Source: JBEVEP01 sp040512755
Lineage (GTDB): Bacteria; Pseudomonadota; Alphaproteobacteria; Rhizobiales; Rhizobiaceae
Assembly: GCA_040512755.1 (NCBI GenBank)
Contig: JBEVEP010000224.1
Coordinates: 1 to 6,361, forward strand
Direction: 5' to 3'
Length of the DNA stretch: 6,361 nt
Shown in pieces: positions 5,659 to 6,361 of the stretch. The notes under the pieces were generated by a model. That model was given only the letters and a program-made list of their open reading frames with translations. It had not been told where the DNA came from and ran no database searches. The translations under genes and the position numbers were made by a program. How positions within the stretch are numbered: position 1 is the first letter of the stretch; each line of letters begins with the position of its first letter.

Positions 5659-6361
5659 TCAGGCATTCCTTTTGCTTTTGGCTTGCTCAGGTGGGTCGGT
5701 CCGGTACCAGCCGGTGACGATTGAGCGAAGCTCGTTGATCGGACCGGCAGCGAGGATCATGAGGATGTGGACGAGGAAAAAGGCGACCAGCAAAAGCATG
5801 ACAACGAAATGAACGGTCCGTGCGGTCTGTCGCCCACCGAAAAGCTCCGGGATAAAGGGCATCCAGGCGTTCATCGACGGTGACATGGCGAGCCCCGTCA
5901 GGATCATCAGCGGCAGCAGCACGAAAAGTACGGCGGCATAGGTCAGCTTTTGCAGGGGGTTGTAGTCACGAGCGTGGTGGAAACGCAGCCTGGCATGGGC
6001 GGCTACGTCTCCTGGCAGCCTCCGCAGGTCGTCAAGGCGCGGCATGACATCCCGCCTCAAATGGCCGTTAAATGCGCTGGCGACCAGCCACACCGCCAAT
6101 GTGCACACCAGGATCCATGCAAAGAAGAAGTGGATGACTCGGCCCGTCGCGAGGTCCTGGTTTGACGGAATCGTCGCCCAGGCGGGAAAGGCACGATCCC
6201 GCACCTGACCGTCAACTTGCGAAAGGCCGAGAATGCCGGTCGTGTCAAAGCTCGCCCCAAATATCTCTGTTACGCCTTGCAATTTCTCGCCGGTATCGAG
6301 CGACCCGATCGCTAGCACCCGGTTGTCGAACTGGAACCCCGACTGGTCTCCGACATAAAGC
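5659..6361 (-). CDS. Cytochrome b561-type membrane protein, 5' truncated at window edge
   Basis: The visible part is 233 residues and the frame is still open at the window edge, so the true start lies beyond 6361. A GTG at 6318 is only an internal valine: the coding continues upstream as LYVGDQSGFQFDNRV. Counting from that valine, hydrophobic segments lie near residues 62-83, 126-146 and 168-191. Histidines H63, H170 and H184, at or inside these segments, are candidate haem ligands. The motifs FDTTGILGL, FPAWATIPSNQDLATGR, YNPLQKLTYA, LTGLAMSPSM and FGGRQTARTVHF match the cytochrome b561/thiosulfate reductase b-subunit family found beside sulfite-oxidase-like enzymes. It probably passes electrons between the quinone pool and the periplasmic molybdoenzyme encoded immediately downstream. 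At least one further N-terminal membrane helix is expected outside the window. Confidence 0.9.
   Translation of the reverse strand, partial: LYVGDQSGFQFDNRVLAIGSLDTGEKLQGVTEIFGASFDTTGILGLSQVDGQVRDRAFPAWATIPSNQDLATGRVIHFFFAWILVCTLAVWLVASAFNGHLRRDVMPRLDDLRRLPGDVAAHARLRFHHARDYNPLQKLTYAAVLFVLLPLMILTGLAMSPSMNAWMPFIPELFGGRQTARTVHFVVMLLLVAFFLVHILMILAAGPINELRSIVTGWYRTDPPEQAKSKRNA
5667..5671 (-). promoter_or_regulatory. Shine-Dalgarno for the molybdoenzyme, inside the cytochrome gene
   Basis: AAGGA on the minus strand lies 8 bases before the GTG at 5658 and inside the last codons of the cytochrome gene. It supports the GTG start, which places the twin-arginine motif at residues 8-9, a normal position for a Tat signal. 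Confidence 0.65.

Noticed and set aside
5659..6318. GTG at 6318 as the real start of the cytochrome gene.
   Set aside because: The frame continues open and protein-like to the window edge, and starting there would remove an N-terminal membrane segment the family needs; it is read as an internal valine.

Overview
The window looks like chromosomal DNA of an alphaproteobacterium, most likely of the rhizobial order (Hyphomicrobiales, Phyllobacteriaceae-like). This placement is inferred from the GC-rich coding style, the protein sequences and the gcvT-gcvH-gcvP order; no database search was run. Almost all coding sequence is on the minus strand, so transcription runs from high to low coordinates.

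Layout, right to left. At 6361-5659 is the 3' part of a membrane cytochrome b561-type protein whose start lies outside the window. Directly abutting it (TGA then GTG) is a small Tat-exported, possibly lipid-anchored molybdopterin oxidoreductase of the sulfite oxidase family (5658-4867). The two probably form a two-gene redox module: a periplasmic molybdoenzyme with a membrane haem partner. After a 111-base gap with a weak candidate promoter comes a complete tandem glycine riboswitch (about 4755-4577), then an expression platform with a GC-rich hairpin and the gcvT Shine-Dalgarno. The riboswitch leads into the glycine cleavage operon: gcvT (4524-3424), gcvH (3417-3049) and gcvP (3037-236). These genes are packed 6 and 11 bases apart, with each Shine-Dalgarno overlapping or touching the preceding stop codon. 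The L-protein (lipoamide dehydrogenase) gene is not in the window.

At the far left, a plus-strand gene of which only the last 34 codons are visible (ends at 107) converges on gcvP. The 128 bases between them hold a perfect 11-bp inverted repeat that probably acts as a terminator.

Functionally, glycine binding to the tandem aptamers should raise expression of the T, H and P proteins. These degrade glycine to CO2, ammonia and methylene-tetrahydrofolate. The most interesting detail is that the gcvT ribosome-binding region copies the 5' P1 strand of aptamer 2 and can also pair with conserved aptamer-2 sequence, which suggests a translational ON switch. I found no new system, mobile element, CRISPR array, tRNA or rRNA.
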